Of a stretch of 64,000 bases of DNA, positions 21,516-31,418 are shown one piece after another; positions within the stretch are counted from its first letter, which is position 1; each line of letters begins with the position of its first letter. The notes beneath the pieces are model-generated. The model saw nothing but the letters and a program-made list of their open reading frames with translations, had not been told where the DNA came from and searched no databases. The DNA lies in assembly GCF_000330505.1 (NCBI RefSeq), contig NW_004191722.1:213449-277448 (forward strand), in the 5' to 3' direction. Position numbers and translations under genes: made by a program. The DNA comes from Entamoeba invadens IP1 (taxonomy: Eukaryota > Evosea > Mastigamoebida > Endamoebidae).

Positions 21516-22486
21516 TCTTAATATTCTGTTGGATTTTTAAGATCAGGGCAATGCGTCAAATTTTGTATTGAAAATTTTTGTATTTAAAAGTTCGATTGTT
21601 CTGAAATTTCGAATTATAAAAAAACGTCATCAAGGAGAGAATCGGCAATAGTATGGAACTGGTAATATATTTGTAATAAAATATCATGTAAATGGTTATA
21701 ACAAATTCAAAAATATTTTGTCATAATCGAAAAGATCGAAATCATACAAATAAGTTTTTTGAACAGAAAATAAAGATCTGTTACTATTCGGGTTTTTTAG
21801 GGTAAATATGTCATCGATTCAATTGTGTAACCAATATTTTTAGTTCTTATATTGAGATCGAAAACTACTTAATTTTTTGGAAAAGATAAGTTAAAGTCCG
21901 TTAGTTTTGTCGTATAAAAAATAAAAAAATGCATTTAGAGTTTTTTTACTCTAATTATTATACTATTATAGTATGATATAATATATTATGGTATTTATAA
22001 TAGTATTTAATTATTAAATAAAGATATTGCCTGAATAATTGTTTTTTAACAGTTGCAACAAGCAAAATCGAAAAGAGGTGTATAATGATTATTTTATTGA
22101 ATTATTGAAACAAAACCCTCGGTATTTTTCGTTCATATTTCTAATTTCACTTTGAATCCCAAAAGTGCTCTTTTTCTTCCAACCAACCATCCAATAAACC
22201 CTTGTTCTTATTAAGTCGATAAAAAGAAAAGTTGTGAATTCCTCTCCACTGTTGTAATAAAGTAATGGGGATAAAATGGAGTAATGGGAAGCCGTAAAAC
22301 TTATTCGTGCTTTTTTACTTTTTACAGAGACAATCGAACACTCCATTCCTACGCAATCCATATTTTGATTGGCTATATTATTGAACATAAATAAAGATTT
22401 TGACTTCCGTTTTTTTTTCAAATCAACGAGACAAAAACGATGAAAAATTAGTATTTAAAGGCATCTATATTTTTATTTCAATTCAG
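21516..22486. other. AT-rich intergenic region, no gene seen
   Basis: About 970 bp, mostly A/T-rich. The minus-strand open stretch 22089-22421 has poor composition and no recognisable domain and was not accepted. The promoter of the next gene lies at its end. Confidence 0.5.
22451..22460 (+). promoter_or_regulatory. TATA-like core promoter element GTATTTAAAG
   Basis: GTATTTAAAG matches the published Entamoeba TATA-type consensus exactly and lies 27 bp before the ATG at 22487. It is outside the duplicated arm, so the inverted copy at 25 kb uses a different upstream sequence (GAGTATAAAAAC on the minus strand at about 25495-25506). Confidence 0.6.
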
Positions 22487-22909
22487 ATGAACTGTGTTGA
22501 GCGCCGGAGACGAGTAGAGATGCACAGTGACGATCTCCCGCCAATCACGTTTGTGAGCACAAAGCCGACGAAGCGGCCGATGGTGCAGTCAATGAGTGAC
22601 GAGAATGTCTTTTGGGTGACTGTTTCAAACTCGCAACGTCTTCTGATGAAAGTTGATGACAGTCTCATCACACAAGAAAATGATGCACTTCCACCAATCA
22701 CAATGGCAATCCCACAAAAAGTCCCACAATCGCCACCACCACACCAACAAAAAGAAAAGCCAATTCAAATCGTCCAACAAGAACGACCAGCTTATCACAC
22801 ACTCATGAAACTAAAACTCCCAAAATCTCTTGCTGAAAAGAACGCCGCTAAAAGGAAAGAAGTGCTCTTTGCACTCAGAGAGCTCCAACTTGCTGCAATC
22901 GGAAAATAG
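22487..22909 (+). CDS. small unknown protein, family member 1 (140 aa)
   Basis: Starts MNCVERRRRVEMHSDDLPPI. The protein has no signal peptide or membrane segment. A conserved N-terminal block is built around DDLPPIT, a middle block around SQRLLMKVDDS, then a Pro/Gln-rich linker, and a strongly conserved C-terminal block QQERPAYHTLMKLKLP followed by a basic helix (KRKEVLFALRELQLAA). The same three blocks occur in the genes at 24108-24524 and 25044-25469, which defines a local family. From codon 3 onward it appears identical to the copy at 25044-25469. No known domain is recognised. The conserved C-terminal helix looks like a binding motif, but no function can be assigned. Confidence 0.75.
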   Translation: MNCVERRRRVEMHSDDLPPITFVSTKPTKRPMVQSMSDENVFWVTVSNSQRLLMKVDDSLITQENDALPPITMAIPQKVPQSPPPHQQKEKPIQIVQQERPAYHTLMKLKLPKSLAEKNAAKRKEVLFALRELQLAAIGK

Positions 22910-22973
22910 TCGTGTATCTTTTTGTATTCATCGTTTGACGTATTCATTTCTAGTTCTTTTCGAGTTCCTTTCA
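22493..22973 (+). repeat. left arm of a 481-bp inverted duplication
   Basis: The reverse complement of 24980-25460 appears identical over 481 bp, covering nearly the whole small gene and 64 bp past its stop. Identity starts at TGTGTTGAGC in codon 3 and stops abruptly after TTCCTTTCA. Confidence 0.9.
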
Positions 22974-23101
22974 AATAAAAATTTTGGTAAAAAATAATTT
23001 GTTATAGAAATTGTGATTTTCATTAATATAATTCATATTATTACTATAATGTAATATAACTTGGGTGGGTTTTGGAAAAAAACTACTTTATTTCAAAAGA
23101 C

Positions 23102-23947
23102 ATGAAACCAAAAAGTCAAGGCGTATTTCACAATAGCAACCACACTAAAAACGGTGATGAAGAGAAAACCCCAGAATTCCAACGTCCAGACACACGATTT
23201 TTACGAAAAGAGAACTCGCGCAAGCATTTGCACGAAAGTATATCAAGCGTATTTGGTGCGCTCGAGCAAAGGAACCAAAGTACTTTTGAAACCAAAGATG
23301 TTCCTATTAATGAGGAACAAATCCAAACCAACATCCTTGATTCCTACATCTTTATTGACAGTTCTACAGACCTTCCCCAACGCCGTAAGGAAGACGTTAG
23401 CGATGATGATACCTGTCCAAATCTAACGCTTAAAACACGTGTTGTTCCACCGCCACAATCTCAGAGCGAGATTGTGATTAATGACGAGTTTTGTGATAAA
23501 TTTATACCAAAAGATTCAGACGAAGCCAAAACGCCCGTTTTTAGTCAATTTGCGCCATCAGTTCAATCTCAAGATTTTGCAACTGAGGAGATTGAAAGTC
23601 ATGACTTTTATCCACAAACCCCCCTCAGTCAATCTGTACAATCTCAAAGGTTAGTCTCATGCATCAAACCACACTTTTCGAAAGAGAAAACAGAAAGCGT
23701 CATCAAGGAGAAAATAAACTTTGAAGAAATGGTTGAGGTATACTCAGGAAAACGCAAGACGGAAAAAACTGAAATAAATAAAATGACAAGCGAGATTGAC
23801 AATGACAAAACGAGTTATCAGATAAGGCTACTTTTAACATACAAAAATATACTGAAGAAACAACCAACAATACAAGACGAGAGTATAATGGGAATGGAGG
23901 TTGAGGGGAGCGATGTCTCATCCATTGTGGTTGAAAACAAACAGTGA
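23102..23947 (+). CDS. unknown hydrophilic protein, 281 aa
   Basis: The first ATG in the frame is at 23102 (MKPKSQGVFHNSNH). The product is polar and rich in Ser, Glu, Lys, Asp and Gln, with few hydrophobic stretches, so it is probably largely disordered. Short repeats of the type QSEIV / QFAPSVQSQ / LSQSVQSQRL occur in the middle. The last 70 residues are Lys/Glu-rich and helical and could form a short coiled coil. No known family. It lies between the arms of the inverted duplication but is itself single copy in the window. It reads as an intact gene with AT/GC content like its neighbours. Confidence 0.65.
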   Translation: MKPKSQGVFHNSNHTKNGDEEKTPEFQRPDTRFLRKENSRKHLHESISSVFGALEQRNQSTFETKDVPINEEQIQTNILDSYIFIDSSTDLPQRRKEDVSDDDTCPNLTLKTRVVPPPQSQSEIVINDEFCDKFIPKDSDEAKTPVFSQFAPSVQSQDFATEEIESHDFYPQTPLSQSVQSQRLVSCIKPHFSKEKTESVIKEKINFEEMVEVYSGKRKTEKTEINKMTSEIDNDKTSYQIRLLLTYKNILKKQPTIQDESIMGMEVEGSDVSSIVVENKQ

Positions 23948-24107
23948 CACAAAGGCACTGTTTATTATTATTCCACTTGTTACATGAAATCTCTAATTTA
24001 TTCTTTACTTGTTATAAGTCGTGACCGTTCATGACCAGGAGTAGTAGCTCAAGAACCAGAAGTCAACAAACAACTTACAATTGATGTAAACCAAATCGTA
24101 TCTGTAA

Positions 24108-24524
24108 CTACTTCTCGTGAGTAGAAACCTGTTCTGTGCGAGCCGTTTTTAGAGCAGCGAGTTGCATTTCTCGCAATGCAAAGAGTGCTTCCTTCCTTTT
24201 TGTCGCAGTGGTTTTGATTGGGTACTGGGGGAGTTTCAGTTTCATGAGTGTGTGGTAAGCTGGTCGTTCTTGTTGAACAATTTGTTGTTTCTCAGACTTT
24301 GAGTGTGGTGCTGGTTGTGTCGCATTGTGGTCATGGTCGATGTGCTTACGAGGGAGTTCAGGAGAGTCGTCGACTTTCAGTAAGAGACGTTGTGAGCTCG
24401 AAGTCGTCAAGTAAAACACATTATATTCGCGGTGTGCTGTCGGCTTTGTTGAGAGTGAAGTAATTGGAGGAAGTTCGTCCTTGTTCGGCTTTCCACTGAA
24501 GACTCGCCTCTCGCCACAAGACAT
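24108..24524 (-). CDS. small unknown protein, family member 2 (diverged copy, 138 aa)
   Basis: Starts MSCGERRVFSGKPNKDELPP. It shares the family blocks with the identical pair: ELPPITSLSTKPT, SSSQRLLLKVDDSPE, QQERPAYHTLMKLKLP and KRKEALFALREMQLAA. The middle linker and the last 14 residues (TARTEQVSTHEK) differ. The C-terminal block is the best conserved, which indicates selection on protein sequence. It is in the same orientation as the copy at 25 kb and 519 bp downstream of it, so it probably arose from an older tandem duplication. Function unknown. Confidence 0.72.
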   Translation of the reverse strand: MSCGERRVFSGKPNKDELPPITSLSTKPTAHREYNVFYLTTSSSQRLLLKVDDSPELPRKHIDHDHNATQPAPHSKSEKQQIVQQERPAYHTLMKLKLPQYPIKTTATKRKEALFALREMQLAALKTARTEQVSTHEK

Positions 24525-24979
24525 CTACAGAACGGAGCAGGCTGTTTTTGTAGTTTATCAAAGCGATTTATAAGCTCCAAGTCTCCACTCCTCGACATTC
24601 TTTTGCTTTGCGGCTTAGGTCCATTTTTTGCGACAGTTTTCCCTCATTATATTTTTACTCTTCCTCCAGGGTTTTGTGCTTCTAAAACAGTTTCTCCCAA
24701 TAGACCCGATCCATGCAATTAAAATTATGGATTTTCCGTCTTTTTTCTTTGATTTCTTTGATCTTCAAATTGCGATAATTTTTAGTTGAAGTATGTTTTT
24801 ATGAGACATTAAATCTTTCTTTAATTCTTTTCTATTATATCGGGAAAATTACATTAAAACAACAAACGAGAAAATCACCAATCATTCGGGATTATTCCCA
24901 TTCAAAAATAACATTAGATATAAACCCTCAAACTTTTTTCTAGTTGAAAAAAAATCCAAAAAATTTTTACTAATCAAAA

Positions 24980-25460
24980 TGAAAGGAACTCGAAAAGAAC
25001 TAGAAATGAATACGTCAAACGATGAATACAAAAAGATACACGACTATTTTCCGATTGCAGCAAGTTGGAGCTCTCTGAGTGCAAAGAGCACTTCTTTCCT
25101 TTTAGCGGCGTTCTTTTCAGCAAGAGATTTTGGGAGTTTTAGTTTCATGAGTGTGTGATAAGCTGGTCGTTCTTGTTGGACGATTTGAATTGGCTTTTCT
25201 TTTTGTTGGTGTGGTGGTGGCGATTGTGGGACTTTTTGTGGGATTGCCATTGTGATTGGTGGAAGTGCATCATTTTCTTGTGTGATGAGACTGTCATCAA
25301 CTTTCATCAGAAGACGTTGCGAGTTTGAAACAGTCACCCAAAAGACATTCTCGTCACTCATTGACTGCACCATCGGCCGCTTCGTCGGCTTTGTGCTCAC
25401 AAACGTGATTGGCGGGAGATCGTCACTGTGCATCTCTACTCGTCTCCGGCGCTCAACACA
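24980..25460 (-). repeat. right arm of a 481-bp inverted duplication
   Basis: Reverse complement of 22493-22973 with no difference seen on reading. The arms are separated by about 2 kb that contains two other genes. Confidence 0.9.
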
Positions 25461-25469
25461 CTTTGTCAT
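25044..25469 (-). CDS. small unknown protein, family member 3 (141 aa, copy of member 1)
   Basis: From the ATG at 25469 (MTKCVERRRRVEMHSDD). Apart from the first three residues the protein is identical to the one at 22487-22909. Only the start codon and the first two codons come from flanking DNA. The new upstream region supplies a TATA-like sequence, so both copies could be expressed under different control. The absence even of silent differences points to recent duplication or ongoing gene conversion, or to assembly error. Confidence 0.75.
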   Translation of the reverse strand: MTKCVERRRRVEMHSDDLPPITFVSTKPTKRPMVQSMSDENVFWVTVSNSQRLLMKVDDSLITQENDALPPITMAIPQKVPQSPPPHQQKEKPIQIVQQERPAYHTLMKLKLPKSLAEKNAAKRKEVLFALRELQLAAIGK

Positions 25470-26493
25470 GGCGTACGTCAAAGTTTTTGAGATGTTTTTA
25501 TACTCGTCAGTGATAAAAAAATACTTTTTGTTTATTTCGAACTGTGTGGAATTTAATTGTTCGATTTATTTCGTTGGTTACTTTTTTGGGGTTTTTTAGT
25601 TTAAATGGTTAACATATGATTTTTTTTGCTTATTGCAAAAATAAAACACATATTACAAATTATAATTACCATTTTTCATATTCAATTATATCTAAATAAT
25701 ACCATCAATGCCAATGAAGTTTTTTTGTAAAAGCTTACAATTAAGGTAAATAATAAATTAAATTCTATAAATACAGAGCCATGTTTTATAAAATTATCAA
25801 CAGAAAAACGAAAATAATAACTTAAAGAAAGAATTATACTATTATTTATTTATAAATGAATTGTAAATAACTGTTTGTAAAACAAAAATTTGTCATATTT
25901 ACTAGTTTGACCTGTTTTGTTTATTTAATATTTAGTTCTAATAATTTTTTTACTTTATCAAACCTTTTTAAATTTTTTTTTAACTTAAACTTTATTTGCT
26001 ATTTAACTTAAAAATTATCAACAAACTATCGAAAAATACCATAAACTAAATTACATTATTGTAGCATTATAGTAAGTTTTAATATTCATTTAATTTATTG
26101 TTTATTATTTTCTGGAAAATAAAAACTTTTTCATGATAAAAAACCCGAAACATTACAATAGAATTGTTAATATAATCATTTTTTGTATTTCAAACAGATT
26201 GAATGATTGGAATTTATTTTTACTTTTTTTTACTTTAAAAAAATCTTTATTGTAAAATAAAATAATAAAAAACTATTATTAATACTATTAAATACATTTC
26301 CTTTGACGATTTTTTTTTAATTTTAAATTTTTTGACGTCTTTACTATTTGTATAAATAATTTGTATTTTTGCATCAAAATTAATTATATTAGGATAATAC
26401 TATATATATTGATATATCACTATTTACTAATATAAAATTATTATATTATTATATTAAGTTAAATATTGTTTTACCAAAATACACCAATCAAGT
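25470..26493. other. AT-rich intergenic region, no gene seen
   Basis: About 1 kb, extremely AT-rich from 25610 onward. Open frames are short. No repeat or RNA gene was recognised. Holds the promoter of the minus-strand small gene on its left side. Confidence 0.5.
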
Positions 26494-28654
26494 TCAATTT
26501 TCACCGAAGTATCCCATCACATCTGCCTTTGCAACAAGAAGGTCTTTATACGTGAGTTCATTTCCAAATTGTTCCTCGAAGTCATTCCAAGTATTCCAGA
26601 ATTCCGGATGTTCTTTCACACTACACCTCTTCGCCCCTTTCACAAACATATCTCTTGCATTGTCAACGTCTTCATTTTCAATCAAACACTTTGCACATTC
26701 CAAGTACAGTCTCCACTCCTCTCTCCTTCCAACTTTTAAAACTCCTTCTTCATACACTTTTTGTGCACTTTGACTCCCTTCTAATTCATTCACTGCTTGT
26801 CCATATAAAAGATATGTTTCACACAACGACTCGGGATTCACTTCTTTCACTATTTTCTTATATAACTCTATGACACGATAACTCGAGTTTTTCGTCGATT
26901 CAAATGCAACGGCCTTCTTACTAATTTCTAACTTGAACTCGGCCGGACATTTCAAAAGAGCCGACTCATACAACTCACGACACCTCTCCACTTTCGTCTC
27001 TCCATATTTCGATACAAAGTCGTCAAAGTATTTCATCCACAATTTCCCGGCAATCGGATATGTGAATTTCAAGATACTTCGCTCGTAAATGCTCCACACA
27101 GTGTCTTCAATTCCCAACGCTTTACCTTCTTTAGTAATAAGGTCAATATATTCCAAGACTTCTCTAGCTGTAATACACCCAATTTCTATCATCTTCTCAT
27201 ATACTGAAACTATCCCCAAAAGTCCTTTCCGTGTTTTTTCAACAGCGAGGTATGCTCTCCACACACTCCCTTCCCGTTTTATACGACTACTTTTCAACGT
27301 CGCTTCTTCAACGTATTCAAGTGCTTTTGTCACATCTCCTCTCTTCACTGAGTCTTTCACTATCAATTCTGATAACTTCCCTTCTTCTTCTTGACTCAGG
27401 GACTCCGTTTTAGCTTTATTATATAAAGAATTGACTACTTCGTATTTACCAGCCCTACTATACCATGAAATTAGTTCACTATATATGTCACTCTTTGTGC
27501 CATTAATTCCTTCTTTCACTGTTTTAATTCCTTCTAATAATGTATCCACTGCACTGACAACATCGCCTTGTTCAATGTACATATGACTCCTCGATATCCA
27601 TTCACTAACATCTTCAGGATTTTTCCTTAATAAAACTCCATTGACTTGCATCATCACATGTGCCAAAACAGTCTCCCCTCTCTCGTGTACGATACGTTGA
27701 TTATCATCTTTGTCGGTGTCATTCGAATTTTGTGAGAGACTCGATATCACCGCTTCATAACATTCACGTACTATATAAAGATCTCGCACACTCACTACTT
27801 CTTCCATCGCTTGTTCTAATACAACTATGCCACTCTCAACTCGCCCTTGCCGGATGTGCCATCGTGCAAGCCCAACCCACAGTCTTCCCGAGTCATTGAT
27901 ATATTCGTTGATGCCATGGCGTAAAACACTTTCAACATCAACAACGTCATCAGCTCCGCCATTCTCAATCACTTGGACTAACAATTCATATTCTTCTCTT
28001 CGGACTCTCCAAGTGCTTCCTAAGTGTTTGATTAATATCGAAGCCGCTGTCGGCAAATACAGAGATCCCTTTTCTATACAAACTTTGACATATTCAACCG
28101 ACAAGCTCCGGTCATATTTCAGATGACGGGTAACCATATTATTAAAGAGCTTTGGGGAATCTAAAGAGACAATGTACTTCATTATAACACCCCATAGAAT
28201 CTTATGCTGACCACTTGGTAATGACCGAAGGGCTCGATCAAAGACTCGCCGCATTTGAGTGATCTCACAATTGGTGTATAACCACTCAATGTAATTCTTC
28301 CAGATTGTTGGCATCTTCGACATGTAAACTACACTCTCCTCGTATCTTTGAGTTAATTCTAGACGAGTCGGACTTTCAAGAGGGGTGCCCCGTGCATCAC
28401 GCTCGGAGGATAGGAGAAAGGTGTGCCATAATTTGTAACTCATGGGAAGTTCTCTAATCATTACTACCATTTTATATAACACATTTTTCTATTAAGTATA
28501 GTACAAAAACAAACTTCAAGGCACGAACGTATATCATCCGCTTCTCTTGGAAATGCGTGTCATCAAATAAATCTATATACCCCCACCACGATTTGAACGA
28601 CTGATGATTCTGCTGGACGTCTTGCTCAAACTTGTCAAGCACTCCACTTTCCAT
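26494..28654 (-). CDS. pre-mRNA splicing factor SYF1/XAB2-like, HAT-repeat protein (699 aa)
   Basis: Exon 1 is 28515-28654 (MESGVLDKFEQDVQQNHQSF) and exon 2 is 26494-28453. The intron 28454-28514 (61 bp) has a GTTTGT donor and TTAG acceptor. Splicing there gives YVRALKELPMSYKLW, which restores the family sequence exactly. The protein consists of about a dozen half-a-TPR (HAT) repeats from end to end; MPTIWKNYIEWLY and RRVFDRALRSLP are typical. SYF1 is a scaffold of the Prp19-associated complex in the activated spliceosome and, in animals, also serves transcription-coupled repair. It is shorter than yeast and human relatives (about 850 aa). A reading that starts inside exon 2 would lose the first repeat. 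Confidence 0.9.
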
Positions 28655-28801
28655 CAATTTATGAAATTTGTGAGTTCTTTTTTTATAATTGATTTTATAG
28701 TTTATTTAACTAGTTTGATTAATTTAATTGTAATGATACTATTTAAGTGATAAAATAACTAAAAATGCGATTCAAATTCAATTTAAATACTTTAACTACT
28801 C

Positions 28802-30793
28802 TTATACACCACCACGAGTCCCCCAACTGACATCATCAAAGTTGCAGACGGCGTAAATTGGAATGATGACATACATCGTCGGTGTGAGCATAAACCAGAC
28901 AACAGGGGCAATTACATTCAAAACGGAGAACCACTGACCATGGATAACTGCAGCGAATACGATGATAAACACCCACGACAACATTGTCACCAATTCCATC
29001 CAATGCTTGTCGAAGAACCCAGCAAAGTTTTGAACGACACCCAATATCATTAAAAATACAAGAAACCCTCCAATGATGGTGGATGCTTGGAACCAATATT
29101 CCATGTCTTCCAGCTTTGACGTCAGACTGAAGGTAATGAGCAACGCGGTCCAGAGAACGAGAAGCCCAATGACGATTGATTTTGTCACGCCACACTCTGA
29201 AAAGATTTGTATAAAAAGCATCACAATGCCACTCGGCAACATGAAAGAAGAAAGCAATTCAATGGCAAGTGAAATGAGCAATGGAAGAACAACGGGTCTT
29301 CTCACCCTTTTCAACAACAAACCCATATTCACTATTGTTGAGTTGATCCACCGTCTTCTCTGTTTAATCAGACCAACCAAGCTGATGGGGGCATCAGTGT
29401 GTGCAACCGATTTTGTTATGTACCCTGTATCCCACCCAGCTTCAATCAACAAAGTCGTCAAAGTTCTGTCTTCACCCAAGTCGAGTTGGTTCTTTTCCCA
29501 AATCGAAAACGACGTTGCTAAATACTCGTTCAACACAGTTTCCATAGCCTGCGGCCTAATCATGGAGAATGCACCAGGAAGACATGTCACCATTCCAAAC
29601 CAATTTTCAAACGTCTTTGCAAGGAACTGGTTTGATTTGTACTCAAAATATTGGCACATTGTCAACGGATTTTGATACCAATGACTCACCTCAATCTCAC
29701 CACAAACACCACCAATACACTCTCTCTTGAGAAGTCCATTGTACATATTCATAAGTCCATACTCATTTCCTTCCCATGCAAATTCCACGTCACTATCGAC
29801 GAACATAATCGCTTTTGCTGTTTTTCGAGTGATTCCTTTATCCATGTAATCAAAGAAGATTTCGTGCGAGTGTCTCTTTCCTCCGTTTTTCTTCTTCAAC
29901 AAAATGATCCAAATCATCCCAGACTCAAACGTACCTTCATATTTTGCCATGCCATCCTCCAATATCTGTGGGTCGCCTTTTCCGTTCTTAAACCTGACGA
30001 CGCCGTCGTCGTCCGAGTACAAATCGTTTCTGTTGCAGTTCGACAGTCTTGAGATAATGAAAGTTGCAGTTTCAAGTTGTTGGTAGTCGACCTGCATATT
30101 TCTGTCTCTTCTTCCATCAATAATGAAAATCAGTTGACAGTATTTTGGCTCAAAAGGCAACACCGAGACCTCAAACGATCGAATACCCCCATCAATTCCT
30201 TCTGCGTCTTCATGGTGCACGGTCAAACACACGGACAACAAAATTGGATGTTCATTTTCGATGCTCTGACCACACTCCGTACAAAAGTTTTGACCGTCAC
30301 ATTGTCCACCACAAGAAGGGCACTTAAACATTTCACTTGAGATGTGCCACGTTCTTTCTCCTTCTTCTTCGTCTGGTTTGTCTTTGGTGACTGGTGGTGC
30401 TCGGACATGTGGTTTGCATTTCTGGAGTAAACTTCCGAAGATAAACTTTGGGAGAGCAGAGAAGATGATGTAGCACAAGAATACAATTTGCACTGCAATT
30501 GACGAAGCGCATTGCACAAAGACTACAAAGATCACATTGATACATACAAAGATCCCAAATAATTTCATCTTCTCTCGGTACGCCTGGTACTTATTGCCAT
30601 CTATGATTTCAATAACAGGAGCTTGTTCAAGCTTTTTGGCGGGAGCACTTGTATCTCCTTTACAATCACCTTTACAACATTCTTCTGTTGTTTGGTGTTC
30701 GTCTGGTAATAATGAAGGAAATTCTTGTGCCTCATCAGACTTGACAGAGGTGTCAAGTTTCTCGGTCGGTGGTTGTGTCTTTTGGTTTGACAT
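28802..30793 (-). CDS. chitin synthase (GT2 family), 663 aa
   Basis: Processive family-2 glycosyltransferase that makes chitin from UDP-GlcNAc at the plasma membrane or in encystation vesicles. Seen: two N-terminal membrane helices (about 78-98 and 100-120), FVDSDVEF (about 330) with the metal-binding Asp, CLPGAFSMIRP (about 403), GEDRTLTTLL with the catalytic Asp (about 438), QRRRW (about 478) with the product-site signature, and several C-terminal membrane helices. Between helix 2 and the catalytic domain is a zinc-ribbon-like CxxC...CxxC pair (Cys158/161, Cys171/174), unusual for the family. The first 60 residues are polar with a Cys-rich patch. Single exon, start at 30793 behind a GTATTTAAAG element. 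Expected to be switched on during encystation. Confidence 0.93.
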   Translation of the reverse strand: MSNQKTQPPTEKLDTSVKSDEAQEFPSLLPDEHQTTEECCKGDCKGDTSAPAKKLEQAPVIEIIDGNKYQAYREKMKLFGIFVCINVIFVVFVQCASSIAVQIVFLCYIIFSALPKFIFGSLLQKCKPHVRAPPVTKDKPDEEEGERTWHISSEMFKCPSCGGQCDGQNFCTECGQSIENEHPILLSVCLTVHHEDAEGIDGGIRSFEVSVLPFEPKYCQLIFIIDGRRDRNMQVDYQQLETATFIISRLSNCNRNDLYSDDDGVVRFKNGKGDPQILEDGMAKYEGTFESGMIWIILLKKKNGGKRHSHEIFFDYMDKGITRKTAKAIMFVDSDVEFAWEGNEYGLMNMYNGLLKRECIGGVCGEIEVSHWYQNPLTMCQYFEYKSNQFLAKTFENWFGMVTCLPGAFSMIRPQAMETVLNEYLATSFSIWEKNQLDLGEDRTLTTLLIEAGWDTGYITKSVAHTDAPISLVGLIKQRRRWINSTIVNMGLLLKRVRRPVVLPLLISLAIELLSSFMLPSGIVMLFIQIFSECGVTKSIVIGLLVLWTALLITFSLTSKLEDMEYWFQASTIIGGFLVFLMILGVVQNFAGFFDKHWMELVTMLSWVFIIVFAAVIHGQWFSVLNVIAPVVWFMLTPTMYVIIPIYAVCNFDDVSWGTRGGV

Positions 30794-30817
30794 GTATGTC
30801 TAAACAAAATCGTTCCA

Positions 30818-30827
30818 CTTTAAATAC
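30818..30827 (-). promoter_or_regulatory. TATA-like element of the chitin synthase gene
   Basis: Minus-strand GTATTTAAAG, exactly the Entamoeba TATA consensus, 25 bp before the ATG. It is followed directly by TGGAACGA, which may serve as the GAAC element. Close spacing implies a very short 5' UTR. Confidence 0.6.
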
Positions 30828-31418
30828 CCCAAGTGTGTTCTCTTTCCGCACACACCACTGAGATCGACATTCACTTTCTCTGTTTTTGTGTTTTGATTTG
30901 TTACTCAAGACAAAGTCCAAAATGTCTGGAAATCTCCCTAATTGTGTCAATTTTACTAAACTTTTTTTTTACCTGAAAATTTTGAAAAACAAAAAAAATG
31001 ATGTTTTCATATACTTTTCAAAAATGAAAGATTTTTATTTTAAAAAAGTAATAAATTTTAATCTATTTATTTTTAGTTGATAATTAATTAAAAAACTAAA
31101 TCATATTTATTAAAATAATAGTTATTCTAATAAAGATCAATAAGTAGTTGAAGATATTATTATATAACATTATCATTATTTAATTATTTATTATAATAAT
31201 TTTTTTATTTTTGAATAAAAAAGCCAGTAAATTGTTTTGTAATAGAAAGCCACTTTATTTAAATTATATCTTATTATATTATAATATTAATAATTTAAAA
31301 ATAATAATTTTTACTTTTGTCATATTTAAAGAAATTTATTCTAAAAAAAAATCTGTTTAATTTCTTTGTTTTTGAGTACGAAATAATGTTATAAAAATGT
31401 TATGTTTAACAAAAAAAA
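30828..31418. other. intergenic region, no gene seen
   Basis: About 590 bp, increasingly AT-rich to the right. The plus-strand frame 30886-31080 is low complexity and was not accepted. Confidence 0.5.

Noticed and set aside
22089..22421. Minus-strand 110-codon frame
   Set aside because: Starts at a weak site, Lys/Phe/Ser-rich low complexity, no conserved block.
28472..28657. Start of the SYF1 gene at a TTG codon (28657) and splicing at the first TAG (28476)
   Set aside because: ATG at 28654 is the natural start, and only the acceptor at 28454 restores the frame and family sequence.
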